The position numbers and the translations under genes were made by a program. 64,000 nucleotides of DNA, from assembly GCA_018266435.1 (NCBI GenBank), contig JAFEAL010000005.1, forward strand, positions 604,725 through 668,724, in the 5' to 3' direction. This DNA is from Bacteroidota bacterium. GTDB taxonomy: Bacteria > Bacteroidota > Bacteroidia > Cytophagales > Cyclobacteriaceae. Below, in pieces: positions 52,104 to 61,675 of the stretch (positions are counted from its first letter, which is position 1; every line of letters begins with the position of its first letter). The notes under the pieces were generated by a model that made no database searches, was not told the origin of the DNA, and worked only from the letters and a program-made list of their open reading frames with translations.

Positions 52104-52712
52104 TTAAAACAATACAATCATTCCGCCATACCCAACCAGCAACCCGGCCAGGCAGCCTACCCAGGTTTCCTTCGGTGTATGAACATTCAGAATAAGCCGG
52201 GAAGAAATTACCACACCGGTCAGTACAATAACAACCGCAGTGGGTACAAGTAAGTTGGGTGAAAACTGAATCAACGGCAGCATAATGCCAACCCATCCGC
52301 ACATGGCTAAACTGTGAACACTCACTTTGATAAAAAAAGTAAGAACCGTTGAGGCAGCCACCAACAGGGTGATAAGGACCATAAGTTTGTTGAAGTGACT
52401 ATGAAAGGGCAACCGATAAAAAAATAATACTGAAACCAGTACATATATTCCACAAATAAAAACGAATGGATAAATGCGTTCTTTCTGTGAGTGCATTTGA
52501 AACGAACCGATACTGCCCCATTTTTTTAAGAATAACAGATTGATTACCGGTATGACAAAGGTAAAGCCAAAAACAAAAGTGGTTACCACTAAAAGTTGAC
52601 GGGGCTGAATCATCAACATTGATGGAAAAAATATTCCGAACATCAGTACCAGATAGGTAGCTAACAGCAATGGATGAAAAATAAATGAAACGATTTTGGC
52701 AGCTGTTTTCAC
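52104..52712 (-). CDS. PAP2-like integral membrane protein
   Basis: A 202-residue protein with six hydrophobic helices. The region KVSVHSLAMCGW and, further on, SSRLILNVHTPKETWVGCLAG resemble the PAP2 motifs PSGHS and SRxxxxxHxxxDVxxG, with the last Asp replaced by Glu-Thr and SGH weakened to SVH. So the fold is likely kept but phosphatase activity is uncertain. The GTG at 52712 follows the rpoN stop by one base (52714 is the last base of that stop), so the two are coupled. A role in undecaprenyl or lipid phosphate handling is only suggested by the fold. Confidence 0.7.
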   Translation of the reverse strand: MKTAAKIVSFIFHPLLLATYLVLMFGIFFPSMLMIQPRQLLVVTTFVFGFTFVIPVINLLFLKKWGSIGSFQMHSQKERIYPFVFICGIYVLVSVLFFYRLPFHSHFNKLMVLITLLVAASTVLTFFIKVSVHSLAMCGWVGIMLPLIQFSPNLLVPTAVVIVLTGVVISSRLILNVHTPKETWVGCLAGLLVGYGGMIVLF

Positions 52713-52713
52713 A

Positions 52714-54189
52714 TTACATCTCTTTTCGTAACCGGGCAACGGGTATGTTCAGTTGTTCGCGGTATTTGGCTACCGTTCGTCTGGCGATATTGTACCCTTT
52801 TTCATTGAGAAGTTCTTCCAGCTTGTCATCAGAGTAGGGCTTGCTCTTATCTTCCTGGCTGATAAAATCTTTGATGATCTGTTTCACTTCGCGGCTGCTG
52901 GCCTCTTCGCCCGAGTCGGTACTGATTCCCTCTGAGAAGAAATACTTCAGGGGAAAAGTGCCAAAATCGGTTTGCACAGTTTTGCTGCTGGCTACCCGGC
53001 TCACGGTTGAAATATCCATGCCGATCATGCCCGCAATATCTTTCAAGATCATCGGCTTCAGTTTGGTTTCATCTCCATCCAGAAAATAATCGTATTGAAA
53101 CTCTACAATGGCGCGCATGGTTCTGAGTAAGGTTTGCTGCCGTTGCTTAATGGCATCAATAAACCAGCGCGCGGCATCGAGTTTTTGTTTGACAAATGAA
53201 ACAGCTTCTTTCAGTTTTTTGTCCTTTTTATTGCTCTTGTCATACGCCTGAAACATTTCATTGTAGCTGCGGCTCACGCGCAGTTCAGGAGCATTGCGTG
53301 AGTTGAGGGCTACCTCAATTTTGCCGTTGTTGTTAGCAAGAAGAAAATCAGGAACGACATATTGATTTTTAGCCATGCCGCTGGTTATTTCGCCTCCGGG
53401 TTTGGGGTTGAGACGCACAATCAGTTCAATGGCATCTTTGATGTAGTCCTCATCATCCAGATCGAGTTTCTTTAAAATTTTAGGGTAGTGCTTCTTTGTA
53501 AATTCTTCGTAGCACTCGCTGATGATGCGCTTGGCAACGATCACATCCACATCTTGCCCATCGTCCAGGCGGTCTAACTGCAGCAGCAAACATTCTTGCA
53601 AGTTGCGTGCAGCAATACCGGCCGGGTCAAACGACTGTATTTTTTTCAGGATGCTTTCAACTTCTCCGAAAGTTGTTTCAATGCCTTGCGAAAAAGCCAG
53701 GTCGTTTACAATAGATTCCAGTTCTCTCCGCACATACCCATCGCCTTCAATGCTCCCGATCAGTTGCTTGCCAATGGCTAACTGCCGGTCGTCCAGCCCG
53801 AGAAAACCAAGCTGAGTTGTTAACGTTTCGTGTAAGGAAGAAGCGGTAGCAATGGGCATCTCCCGGTCTTCCTCATCTTCTCCGTCTTCACTATGGGTTT
53901 TGTAACTGCTGTAGTCATCATCGCGGAGGTAGTCTTTGATGTCAATCTCATCATGGGCATCGGTTGTTTCAGGCTCTTGTCCGTCTTCATCTGCGGCATC
54001 ATTGGCTTCAGCCTCTTGTTCGGGTTCGCGTTCTTCTTCTTCACCTTCTTCAAGTGTAGGGTTTAGTTCGAGTTCTTCCTCAATGCGGCTTTCCAACTCA
54101 GCGGTAGGCACCTGCAGCAGTTTAATAAACTGAATCTGCTGGGGAGACAGCTTTTGTTGCAGCGATTGGGTAAGGTTAAGTTTTTGCAT
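52714..54189 (-). CDS. rpoN: RNA polymerase sigma-54 factor
   Basis: A 491-residue sigma-54. Region I is Q/L-rich (LTQSLQQKLSPQQIQFIKLLQ), region II is strongly acidic (about 50-110), region III binds core and DNA, and the end carries the RpoN box ARRTVAKYRE before the C-terminus, reading the -24 element. The start at 54189 fits the conserved MQKLNLTQ. The enhancer-binding regulator and kinase at 4825-7598 in this window are plausible partners. An exact -7 box lies just upstream, so rpoN is itself transcribed from a normal promoter. Confidence 0.97.
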   Translation of the reverse strand: MQKLNLTQSLQQKLSPQQIQFIKLLQVPTAELESRIEEELELNPTLEEGEEEEREPEQEAEANDAADEDGQEPETTDAHDEIDIKDYLRDDDYSSYKTHSEDGEDEEDREMPIATASSLHETLTTQLGFLGLDDRQLAIGKQLIGSIEGDGYVRRELESIVNDLAFSQGIETTFGEVESILKKIQSFDPAGIAARNLQECLLLQLDRLDDGQDVDVIVAKRIISECYEEFTKKHYPKILKKLDLDDEDYIKDAIELIVRLNPKPGGEITSGMAKNQYVVPDFLLANNNGKIEVALNSRNAPELRVSRSYNEMFQAYDKSNKKDKKLKEAVSFVKQKLDAARWFIDAIKQRQQTLLRTMRAIVEFQYDYFLDGDETKLKPMILKDIAGMIGMDISTVSRVASSKTVQTDFGTFPLKYFFSEGISTDSGEEASSREVKQIIKDFISQEDKSKPYSDDKLEELLNEKGYNIARRTVAKYREQLNIPVARLRKEM

Positions 54190-54201
54190 GGTGTATCCGT
54201 G

Positions 54202-54209
54202 CAAATTTA
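54202..54209 (-). promoter_or_regulatory. -7 box of rpoN
   Basis: On the minus strand TAAATTTG matches TAnnTTTG, 12 bases before the ATG at 54189. Confidence 0.45.
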
Positions 54210-54300
54210 GAAATTGATTTGAAGATTGTCAGAATTGAGAATTTGAAAATTTTAAGGTATAATAATCGATTAATTAGAACATCGGGTTTTGAATTTCGAT

Positions 54301-54308
54301 TAGATTTG
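54301..54308 (+). promoter_or_regulatory. -7 box of asnS
   Basis: TAGATTTG matches TAnnTTTG, 14 bases before the ATG at 54323. It overlaps a GTG at 54308, which argues for the ATG as start. Confidence 0.5.
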
Positions 54309-54322
54309 TGCCTCAAAATTTT

Positions 54323-55756
54323 ATGAAACGAACCAAAATCAAAGACCTGCTTCATTCCCAACCCACCGGGCAGCTTGTAAAAGTGCAGGGCTGGGTGCGC
54401 ACTTTTAGAAACAACCAGTTCATTGCAATCAATGATGGTTCAGCTATACACACCATTCAGGCGGTGGCTGAGCTTAATAGTTTGGATGAAGCTACATTGA
54501 AGCGGATCACAACAGGCGCGTGCATTTCGGTAGAAGGAGAATTGATCCCTTCTCCGGCCAAAGGACAAACGGTGGAAGTGAAAGTAAAGTCACTTCAAAT
54601 TTTGGGCGATAGCGATGCAGAAAAATTTCCATTACAACCCAAGAGGCATTCGTTGGAATTTTTGCGCGAGATTGCTCACTTGCGTGCCCGAACCAATACG
54701 TTTGGAGCCGTGATGCGCGTGCGCCATGCCATGGCCTATGCAGTGCATAAATTTTTTAACGACCGGGGTTTTTTCTACATCCACACACCTGTGATCACCG
54801 GATCTGATGCCGAGGGAGCTGGCGCAATGTTTAAAGTCACTACGCTTGATATAAATAAACCTCCGCGCGATGAGCACGGACACATAGATCATCAACAAGA
54901 TTTTTTTGGAAAAGAAACCAACCTGACCGTTTCAGGACAATTGGAAGGTGAAACCTACGCGCTTGCGTTGGGAGAAATTTATACGTTTGGGCCAACGTTT
55001 CGTGCCGAAAACTCCAACACTACGCGCCACCTGGCCGAGTTTTGGATGATTGAACCGGAGATGGCTTTTTACGACATCCACGACAATATGCAACTGGCCA
55101 CCGACATGCTTCAGTATCTGGCAAAGTATGCTTTAGACAACTGTGCCGATGATCTTGAGTTTCTCAATAAACGCGCGCAAGAGGAAGAAGCCGCTAAAGC
55201 ACAAGAGCAGCGAAGCGAACTGGGATTGATTGACCGGCTGAAGTTTGTGGTGGAAAATGATTTTCAAAAACTGAGCTATACCGAAGCAATCGATATTTTG
55301 AAACACTCCAACCCCAACAAAAAGAAAAAATTTCAGTACCTCGTGGAAGAGTGGGGCGTGGATTTGCAAAGTGAACATGAGCGCTACCTGGTAGAGAAGC
55401 ATTTTAAGAAACCGGTCATCTTGTACAATTATCCGAAAGGCATTAAAGCATTTTATATGCGGCAGAATGAAGACGGAAAAACGGTTGCTGCCATGGATGT
55501 ACTTTTTCCCGGTATCGGAGAAATTATTGGCGGCTCACAGCGTGAAGAACGGTATGAAAACCTGGTGGCGCGTGTGCGCGAACTGGGCTTGCCCGAAAAA
55601 GAATTGTGGTGGTACCTCGATTTACGAAAATTCGGCTCGGCTCCGCACAGCGGATTTGGGTTGGGCTTTGAGCGGTTGATTCAGTTTGTTACCGGTATGA
55701 CCAATATCCGAGATGTGATTCCGTTTCCTCGGTTTCCGGGAAGTGCTGAGTTTTGA
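54323..55756 (+). CDS. asnS: Asparagine--tRNA ligase
   Basis: A 477-residue class IIb synthetase that charges tRNA-Asn. The N-terminal OB fold has [20 protein letters not shown]; class II motifs appear as motif 1 [17 protein letters not shown], motif 2 [20 protein letters not shown] and motif 3 [12 protein letters not shown]. Length is as in Bacteroidota AsnRS, including an insert of about 70 residues (305-375) with a charged helix. The ATG at 54323 is preferred over the GTG upstream (see promoter). Essential, cytosolic. Stands alone. Confidence 0.98.
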   Translation: MKRTKIKDLLHSQPTGQLVKVQGWVRTFRNNQFIAINDGSAIHTIQAVAELNSLDEATLKRITTGACISVEGELIPSPAKGQTVEVKVKSLQILGDSDAEKFPLQPKRHSLEFLREIAHLRARTNTFGAVMRVRHAMAYAVHKFFNDRGFFYIHTPVITGSDAEGAGAMFKVTTLDINKPPRDEHGHIDHQQDFFGKETNLTVSGQLEGETYALALGEIYTFGPTFRAENSNTTRHLAEFWMIEPEMAFYDIHDNMQLATDMLQYLAKYALDNCADDLEFLNKRAQEEEAAKAQEQRSELGLIDRLKFVVENDFQKLSYTEAIDILKHSNPNKKKKFQYLVEEWGVDLQSEHERYLVEKHFKKPVILYNYPKGIKAFYMRQNEDGKTVAAMDVLFPGIGEIIGGSQREERYENLVARVRELGLPEKELWWYLDLRKFGSAPHSGFGLGFERLIQFVTGMTNIRDVIPFPRFPGSAEF

Positions 55757-55844
55757 TGTGTTGATACCACCCATGACAAAATATCCCCGTTGATTCCTGA
55801 TTCCAAAAAAATATCCAATCTTATTTTTATTATTGGGTAATAAT

Positions 55845-56390
55845 ATGGAAACCATCGAACTCTCCGGCATCATTGGCATGATTGCCATCGCCTGCTTAGC
55901 AGCAAACTTCATTGTAGGATTTTTTATTTGGAGCAATACCCAGATTAAGTTGCCTTACCGGCTAACGTTTCTTGGCCTTCATAAACTCACTGGCTACTCT
56001 GCGGCCATTGCTATACTTATTCATGTGTTGCTGATTCCGCTGGATCCTAAATCTGAATTTTCGTGGAGCGATTTGCTTTTGCCGCTGTGGACGAAGCATC
56101 AGCCGTATGCTAATGCCTTTGGTGCACTGGCCTTGTACCTTACGGCCCTTGTGGTGATCAGCTCATATTATAAAGAAAAAATCAAACTGCGCACCTGGCG
56201 TACGTTACATTATACTTCTTACTTTGCAGCTGTTCCGTTAATCATCCACAGTGTCTGGACTGACCCCAAACTGGAAGATCGGCCCATCGATTGGTTTGAT
56301 GCCGAAAAAATCTTTGTGTTGCTGTGCTGTGTGGTCATTATTGGGTTTACTTTTTACCGGTTTACAGTTTACACCAAGCGATCCCGATAG
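55845..56390 (+). CDS. Ferric reductase-like/b-type heme membrane protein
   Basis: A 181-residue protein with five or six helices. Histidines on the helix pair LHKLTGYSAAIAILIHVLL and RTLHYTSYFAAVPLIIHSVW are spaced as heme ligands of the ferric reductase-like transmembrane domain (PF01794; YedZ/Nox-like). Electron transfer across the inner membrane is probable; the partner is unknown. The ATG at 55845 is chosen over the TTG twelve bases upstream. It is 31 bases from the M28 peptidase start and may be co-transcribed. Confidence 0.8.
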   Translation: METIELSGIIGMIAIACLAANFIVGFFIWSNTQIKLPYRLTFLGLHKLTGYSAAIAILIHVLLIPLDPKSEFSWSDLLLPLWTKHQPYANAFGALALYLTALVVISSYYKEKIKLRTWRTLHYTSYFAAVPLIIHSVWTDPKLEDRPIDWFDAEKIFVLLCCVVIIGFTFYRFTVYTKRSR

Positions 56391-56421
56391 TTTCTTTTAT
56401 TTTTGTGGAAATTTTAAAAAT

Positions 56422-57633
56422 ATGAAAATAGTAATCCATCTATTGTTTTTGTTGGCTGGTGTTTCAGCATTTGCCCAGATTGAAGAAGCCAAACTCAGGC
56501 AACACATTAAAACCTTGTCGGCCGATTCGCTCAATGGTCGCGGCACCGGAAGTGAAGGTGAGAAAATGGCCGCTTCTTATATCATCTCCCAATTCAAAAA
56601 AATAAAACTTCAACCTAAAGGTGAATCCAATGGTTTTTTTCAGGCTTTCCCTTTTAAAGGAGGCATGCATGGCACCGGCACAGAAGGTACCGGTCATAAC
56701 ATTATTGGGTACATCGATAACGAAGCCAGTTATACGGTCATCATCGGGGCACATTATGATCACCTGGGGCTGGGCGAAAACGGAAATTCACTGGATGCTA
56801 ATCCACAAGGTAAAATCCACAACGGGGCCGATGACAATGCTTCAGGCACAGCCGGTTTGATTGAACTAGCCCGTTACTTTCAAAAAAATAAAAAGAAAGA
56901 AAAATACAACTTCCTGTTCATCTCATTCAGTGGTGAAGAACTGGGTTTGTTTGGCTCTAAATATTTTACTGAACATCCCACTATTGATTTGCAGAAAGTT
57001 AATTACATGATCAACCTCGATATGGTGGGCAGGCTCGATCCGGCTACCAAAGCTTTGGCTGTAAGCGGAACGGGTACCAGTAATGTGTGGGAGACTGAAT
57101 TAAAAAAAATAACGACCGAATTAAAAATCAAAACTGATTCGGCCGGCATCGGCCCGTCAGACCACTCGTCTTTTTACCTGAAAAACATACCGGTGTTGCA
57201 TTTCTTCACCGGTGCGCACAGCGATTACCACAAGCCTTCAGATGATTGGCAAAAGATCAACTATTCCGGTGAGAAACGGGTGCTTGAACTGATCATTAAA
57301 CTAATTGAAGATTTAGACGGAACTCCCCGGCTTGCGTTTTTACCAACTAAAAATAAATCATTGAGTTCATCGAGGTCATTTAAAGTTACCATGGGCATTA
57401 TGCCGAGCTACACCTCATCGGAAGAAGGATTGACCGTGGATGGTGTAACCGATGGCAAGCCGGCACAAAAGGCAGGCATCCAGGCGGGTGATGTAATAGT
57501 GCAAATGGGTGAACTCACCATAAAAGATATTCAAGCCTACATGGATGCACTCGGTAAATTTCAAAAAGGTCAAACCATTCCTGTGAAAGTGAAAAGAAAA
57601 GGCGAGTTACTTACCCTTACGGTTAGCTTTTAG
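56422..57633 (+). CDS. M28 family zinc aminopeptidase with C-terminal PDZ domain
   Basis: A 403-residue exported enzyme. After a signal peptide (VIHLLFLLAGVSAFAQ) comes the M28 catalytic core: IIGAHYDHLG (first zinc His), GADDNASGTAG (bridging Asp), SFSGEELGLFGS (Glu base and ligand), INLDMVGRL and HSDYHKPSDD (last His). From about 315 a PDZ domain follows (GIMPSYTSSEEGLTVDGVTDGKPAQKAG, read in parts; GDVIVQMGELTI). It trims peptides in periplasm; PDZ may direct substrates. The start at 56422 puts the signal peptide first. Confidence 0.95.
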   Translation: MKIVIHLLFLLAGVSAFAQIEEAKLRQHIKTLSADSLNGRGTGSEGEKMAASYIISQFKKIKLQPKGESNGFFQAFPFKGGMHGTGTEGTGHNIIGYIDNEASYTVIIGAHYDHLGLGENGNSLDANPQGKIHNGADDNASGTAGLIELARYFQKNKKKEKYNFLFISFSGEELGLFGSKYFTEHPTIDLQKVNYMINLDMVGRLDPATKALAVSGTGTSNVWETELKKITTELKIKTDSAGIGPSDHSSFYLKNIPVLHFFTGAHSDYHKPSDDWQKINYSGEKRVLELIIKLIEDLDGTPRLAFLPTKNKSLSSSRSFKVTMGIMPSYTSSEEGLTVDGVTDGKPAQKAGIQAGDVIVQMGELTIKDIQAYMDALGKFQKGQTIPVKVKRKGELLTLTVSF

Positions 57634-57664
57634 TTTTTGGTACAGACCTTGCTAAGCAACGGCC

Positions 57665-59221
57665 ATGGTGCGCTCCGTTTTCATTTCTTTCGCTTTTTTG
57701 GCAACAGTCGTTTCATATGCCCAGCAACGGGTGAAGCTTACCCACGCAGACAGCCTGAAGGGCAGCATTCGGGAGGGGAAACGTTTTGACCGCCTGATCG
57801 GCAATGTTTCGTTTATTCAAAACACCACACATATTTATTGTGACTCGGCTCATTTTTTTCGTTCTGAAAATAAACTGGATGCCTTTGGTCATGTACACAT
57901 CGTGGATGACTCAGTGGATATCACCTCCCTTCGGCTGCACTACGATGGAGCAACCAAAATTGCCAACCTCAGGCAGAATGTCGTATTTGAAAAATTAAAA
58001 ATTGCAAAACTCTACACAGACTTTCTTGATTATTACCGGATAAAAAACGAAGCTCGTTATTTTAACGGAGGCAAGCTGGTGGATACTACCAACACATTGA
58101 CCAGTGTGAAAGGTTACTATGAAGTAAATTCGAATATAGCCTCATTCAAAAAAGAAGTAGTAGGTGTTAACCCCGATTATACACTCACGTCTGACACGCT
58201 TCAATACAACTCCAAAACCAAAATTGTTTACTTCCGCGATTTTACCACGCTTAAAGACTCAGAAGGAAAAGTAGCATACTATCAAAATGGCGAGTACGAC
58301 ACACGCAAGAAAAAATCATTTTTACAATACGGTGAAATGGAGTCACCCTCGTACAAGATCAAGGCCGATGTTTATCACATAGACGACAAACGTAAGTTTT
58401 ACAAAGCTATTGGGCATGTGGCGATGACCTCGAAAGCCGAAAATATGATTGTGTATGGCGATGAAGGTTTTTACGATAAGAAAAACGGAATATCAAAAGT
58501 GTGGAACAATGCCTATGTTACCAAAGTAACTGACGAAGGCGATACTCTTTTTCTTTCAGCCGATACGCTTGTTTCAATTGAAAGTACTATTCCAAAAAAG
58601 AAAAGACTGCTGGCCTATCATCATGTAAAAATTTTTAAGAATGATATGCAGGGCGTGGCCGATTCGCTGGCCTATGTCAGTGCCGACTCAACATTATATT
58701 TTTATCACGACCCGGTTTTGTGGAATGGCGAAAACCAAATGACGGCTGATTCCATTAACATGCTGCTAAAAAATAAGAAAATTGACCGCATTTATATGAT
58801 TGGCAATTCATTTGTGGTTTCTACTGACTCACTCAAAAATTATAACCAGATCAAGGGCAGGCGAATGACTTCTTATTTTAAGGGTAAGCAGATTCACTAT
58901 GTTGTGGTGCAAGGCAATGGCGAAAGCATTTACCATGCTCTGGAAGAAAAAGAAATTAAAAAAGATAGTCTCCTGATTAAGATTACTTATCTAACAGGAA
59001 TGAACAAGCTCATTTGCAGCAACATGCGCATAGATTTTAAAAAAGGAAAAGTAAATGACATTCGGTTTTATGTAAAGCCCGATGCTTCTTTTTTCCCTCC
59101 ACATGAAATCAAAGAGAAAGAACGGAAACTGAAGGGCTTTACGTGGCGCATTAAGCAGAAGCCCAGAAAAGAAGATGTAGAAAAGAAGCGCTTGCCTGTA
59201 ATCAAAGGGAAGCCCGGATGA
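57665..59221 (+). CDS. OstA/LptA-like protein of lipopolysaccharide transport
   Basis: A 518-residue exported protein (signal VRSVFISFAFLATVVSYAQ) made of repeated short strands in LptA/OstA fashion: LIGNVSFIQNTTHIYCDSA, FGHVHIVDDSVDI, YKAIGHVAMTSKAENMIVYG. Bacteroidota carry this long form, thought to bridge lipopolysaccharide across the periplasm to LptD. The C-terminus is Lys/Arg-rich (KRLPVIKGKPG). It begins 31 bases after the M28 gene. The gap to the next gene (59222-59315) is empty. Confidence 0.9.
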   Translation: MVRSVFISFAFLATVVSYAQQRVKLTHADSLKGSIREGKRFDRLIGNVSFIQNTTHIYCDSAHFFRSENKLDAFGHVHIVDDSVDITSLRLHYDGATKIANLRQNVVFEKLKIAKLYTDFLDYYRIKNEARYFNGGKLVDTTNTLTSVKGYYEVNSNIASFKKEVVGVNPDYTLTSDTLQYNSKTKIVYFRDFTTLKDSEGKVAYYQNGEYDTRKKKSFLQYGEMESPSYKIKADVYHIDDKRKFYKAIGHVAMTSKAENMIVYGDEGFYDKKNGISKVWNNAYVTKVTDEGDTLFLSADTLVSIESTIPKKKRLLAYHHVKIFKNDMQGVADSLAYVSADSTLYFYHDPVLWNGENQMTADSINMLLKNKKIDRIYMIGNSFVVSTDSLKNYNQIKGRRMTSYFKGKQIHYVVVQGNGESIYHALEEKEIKKDSLLIKITYLTGMNKLICSNMRIDFKKGKVNDIRFYVKPDASFFPPHEIKEKERKLKGFTWRIKQKPRKEDVEKKRLPVIKGKPG

Positions 59222-59315
59222 CTTGCTTTCCTAAATTAATGGGCGAGAAGTGAAGCAAAATCACACGCAAGTATTTACGAGATAAAGGTTGAAATATTTT
59301 TTGTTTGTTCTTTTT

Positions 59316-60029
59316 TCACCTCAATTTTTTCAACACTTCTTCTTTGCTGATATACCCCGAATTACTCCAGGCAAGCGTTTTGTTTTTGTAGAGGTGCAAT
59401 ACCGGAATGGCGTCAATGTTTAGTTCTTTGCAAAGTTGCAGGTTGTCATCGGTATTGATGCGCACTACTTCCAGTTGACCGGCCATGTCGCGGGCAATTT
59501 CTTTGAGGTAGGGTTCCATTTTTTTACACGGGCCACACCACTCGGCATAGAAATCTACCAAAACCATTTTATCAGAGTGAATGAGGGCATTGAATTGTGC
59601 TGGGGTCATACCGGCCTGTTTGGTACGGTTGGTGGTGGTTTCAGGCAAGTTGGCGGCTCTCCATTTCATCATCCCGCCCTGCATTTCATACACTTCCTTA
59701 AACCCCTCAGAGCGCATCTGGTCAGCAGTGGCAGCACTTCTTCCACCGCTCAGGCAGTAAACAAAAACAGGTTTGGTTTTATCCAGTTTTGAAATTTCAG
59801 TTTGAAAACGAGATCCGTTCCAGTCTATGTTCTTTGCGTTTTGCAAATGCCCGGTAGAAAATTCTTGCGGTGTGCGCACATCAATAACTGGTGCTTCCGG
59901 CAGTTGCTTAATTTTTTCTGCAAATTCTTTTGCTGTCAAGTTGAAGGTTGAGTTTTGCGACTGAACGTTACCGCAACCGCTGAGAAATGTTACCCCAACT
60001 ACACTTAACAATAGAAAATACCTGGTCAT
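59316..60029 (-). CDS. Rhodanese-thioredoxin fusion lipoprotein
   Basis: A 237-residue lipoprotein (lipobox LSGC, Cys19). Residues 28-128 form a rhodanese domain with active Cys92 in YCLSGGRSAA, and residues 138-237 form a thioredoxin with WCGPCKK (Cys165, Cys168) and cis-Pro in AIPVLHLY. Persulfide formed on Cys92 could be passed to or reduced by the thioredoxin cysteines within one periplasmic protein. It is the last gene of the nine-gene operon starting at 62567, three bases after the free thioredoxin gene. Confidence 0.93.
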   Translation of the reverse strand: MTRYFLLLSVVGVTFLSGCGNVQSQNSTFNLTAKEFAEKIKQLPEAPVIDVRTPQEFSTGHLQNAKNIDWNGSRFQTEISKLDKTKPVFVYCLSGGRSAATADQMRSEGFKEVYEMQGGMMKWRAANLPETTTNRTKQAGMTPAQFNALIHSDKMVLVDFYAEWCGPCKKMEPYLKEIARDMAGQLEVVRINTDDNLQLCKELNIDAIPVLHLYKNKTLAWSNSGYISKEEVLKKLR

Positions 60030-60032
60030 GGG

Positions 60033-60347
60033 TTATTGGTGTTGATGAATGATTTGTTCTAAATAGCTGGCGTGTACTACACCTGACTGTCTCCATTTTA
60101 TTTCTTTATTTTTAAAAAGAATAAGTGTAGGTACTCCCTGAATGTGGTAAGCAGAAGCTACCAGCGGGTTTTTGTCAACGTCAATTTTTAAAATGGTAGC
60201 GTTGTCGCCAACTTTGCTTTTTAATTCATCCAGAATAGGTTTCATCATTTTACAAGGCCCACACCACTCAGCCGAAAAATCAACCAGCACGGGCTTGTCT
60301 TGAGCGATGATTTCTGAAAATGTTTTTGGTTTTTCTGTACTCTCCAC
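60033..60347 (-). CDS. Thioredoxin
   Basis: A 104-residue cytosolic thioredoxin with WCGPCKM (Cys29, Cys32), the buried Asp in KIDVDKN and the cis-Pro loop GVPTLILF. It reduces disulfides and persulfides. It lies one base after the Cys-rich membrane protein's stop, deep in the sulfur/redox operon, so it likely serves the neighbouring rhodaneses instead of being the housekeeping copy. Confidence 0.93.
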   Translation of the reverse strand: MESTEKPKTFSEIIAQDKPVLVDFSAEWCGPCKMMKPILDELKSKVGDNATILKIDVDKNPLVASAYHIQGVPTLILFKNKEIKWRQSGVVHASYLEQIIHQHQ

Positions 60348-60348
60348 G

Positions 60349-60603
60349 TTAGTTTGATTTGGTTTCTTCGGGTTTTATTTCTTCAGGTTGCAAGGATTGC
60401 TCTTGAGCAGGTGTAGAGCACGTATTGCCAAAACAGTTTCCGGCAGCACAGCCAAAAGCAAACACGCCCATGGATGCAAAATAACCGCCCAGTATAACTC
60501 CGCCCCATTCGTGCTGCATGACTGATTGAACGATGATTGCTCCCCCCAACAAGACGTAAATTACCCGTTGAAAATTCCAACCAGTTATAACTCGTTGTTT
60601 CAT
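60349..60603 (-). CDS. Small Cys-rich membrane protein of the redox operon
   Basis: An 84-residue protein with two hydrophobic helices (about 12-27 and 34-52) and three cysteines at the membrane edge (C52, C57, C62 in [13 protein letters not shown]), then an acidic tail rich in Glu and Pro. The helical hairpin resembles YgaP/DUF2892-like sulfur-transfer membrane anchors, but the family match is weak. The spaced cysteines could carry persulfide or metal. One base separates it from Dps upstream and from thioredoxin downstream. Confidence 0.75.
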   Translation of the reverse strand: MKQRVITGWNFQRVIYVLLGGAIIVQSVMQHEWGGVILGGYFASMGVFAFGCAAGNCFGNTCSTPAQEQSLQPEEIKPEETKSN

Positions 60604-60604
60604 A

Positions 60605-61078
60605 TTAGTTGTTCAGGTAAGAAGAATACATCCATACTAATTTTTCCTGCTCGCGTATGTAATCGCTCATCAGTGCGTTGGTGCCTTCGTCTTGGGCATC
60701 GGCCGAAATTTCGAGCAGGTTTCTTTGTTTGATAAGAAGTGTTTGCAGAGAATCCAAAACGAGTTGAACGGCTTGCTGTGCCTGTGAAATATTTTTTCCG
60801 CTTTTGATGGAGGATACACTCAGGTAACTTTCAAACGTGTGTAGCGGGGCAACCCCCAGCGTAAGGATACGCTCGGCCACTTCATCTACTTTTAGCAGAA
60901 GATTGGTGTAGAGTTCTTCAAATTTCAGATGCAGTTCAAAAAATTTTTCTCCTTTTATGTTCCAATGTAACCCACGGGTATTTTGGTAAAAGAGCATGTA
61001 GTCTGCCAGTAAGTCATTTAGTTGTGCAGCCAGGTTTTCACTTTTCTTTTTATCTAGCCCGATGGAGTTCATAGTCAT
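60605..61078 (-). CDS. dps: Dps family ferritin-like DNA-binding protein
   Basis: A 157-residue four-helix protein that oxidises iron with peroxide and stores it in a 12-mer shell. The ferroxidase residues are visible in LHWNIKGEKFFELHLKFEELY and DEVAERI, and the conserved end is DEGTNALMSDYIREQEKLVWM. It has no long basic tail, so DNA binding may be weak. Its place among rhodanese and thioredoxin genes fits peroxide or iron stress linked to sulfur redox. Operon gaps are 13 bases before and one after. Confidence 0.93.
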   Translation of the reverse strand: MTMNSIGLDKKKSENLAAQLNDLLADYMLFYQNTRGLHWNIKGEKFFELHLKFEELYTNLLLKVDEVAERILTLGVAPLHTFESYLSVSSIKSGKNISQAQQAVQLVLDSLQTLLIKQRNLLEISADAQDEGTNALMSDYIREQEKLVWMYSSYLNN

Positions 61079-61091
61079 TTATTTTTATGAA

Positions 61092-61406
61092 TTAAGAAAT
61101 TTTGTTTTGCAGACTCATCCATCCTCCGCCATTGTAAACCTCGGCATACCCATTGGATTTTAGAATACTTTTTGCCGAAGCGCTGCGCATACCGGAAGCA
61201 CAACAGGTAATGACCGGCTTGTCTTTTCTGATTCTTGAAAGACTGTCTGAAAGACTCTGCAACGGTATGTTTACCGAGCCTTTGATGTGCCCGCCCTGAA
61301 ATTCTCCTTTGGTGCGCACATCAATGATTTGTGCACCGTTTTTAGTTAGTTCTTTAAAATCAGCTTTTGGGCCAAGGCCCAGTATATTTTTAATCAGTTG
61401 TACCAT
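61092..61406 (-). CDS. Rhodanese-like sulfurtransferase (single domain)
   Basis: A 104-residue single-domain rhodanese. Active loop CCASGMRS places the catalytic Cys at 69; DVRTKGEFQGGHIKGSVNIP is the family start. It can accept sulfane sulfur and pass it on. The extended N-terminus (residues 1-18, hydrophobic MVQLIKNILGLG) may attach it to a membrane or partner. It lies between Dps and the second rhodanese. Confidence 0.93.
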   Translation of the reverse strand: MVQLIKNILGLGPKADFKELTKNGAQIIDVRTKGEFQGGHIKGSVNIPLQSLSDSLSRIRKDKPVITCCASGMRSASAKSILKSNGYAEVYNGGGWMSLQNKIS

Positions 61407-61414
61407 TTTTAAAA

Positions 61415-61675
61415 TCAGTTTTCACTCATCGAATAATTTACATCAAACCAACTGCCACCGTTTTCGCAATCAATGCCCAGGTTGCGAAGATAGTAAGCGG
61501 CTTGGCCGCTGCGGTTTCCGCTGGCACAACACAACACAATGGGCTGTATCATTTTTTTAATTTCATCCACACGCATAGGTAGTTCGTTTAGCGGAATATT
61601 GATGCTGCCGGCTATACTTCCGCCCATAAACTCTGCCGGGGTGCGCACATCTATTACTGTTTTATTTTTTTTCAT
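61415..61675 (-). CDS. Rhodanese-like sulfurtransferase (single domain, short)
   Basis: An 86-residue, minimal rhodanese beginning IDVRTPAEFMGGSIAGSINIPL with active loop CCASGNRSG (catalytic Cys50). It is the closest relative of the next rhodanese in the operon but lacks its N-terminal segment. Its first 14 coding bases overlap the end of the DUF6132 gene, which implies translational coupling. Two tandem, distinct rhodaneses suggest separate donors or acceptors. Confidence 0.92.
   Translation of the reverse strand: MKKNKTVIDVRTPAEFMGGSIAGSINIPLNELPMRVDEIKKMIQPIVLCCASGNRSGQAAYYLRNLGIDCENGGSWFDVNYSMSEN

Noticed and set aside
52754-53089. Plus-strand frames inside rpoN
   Set aside because: Antisense shadows; rpoN is certain.
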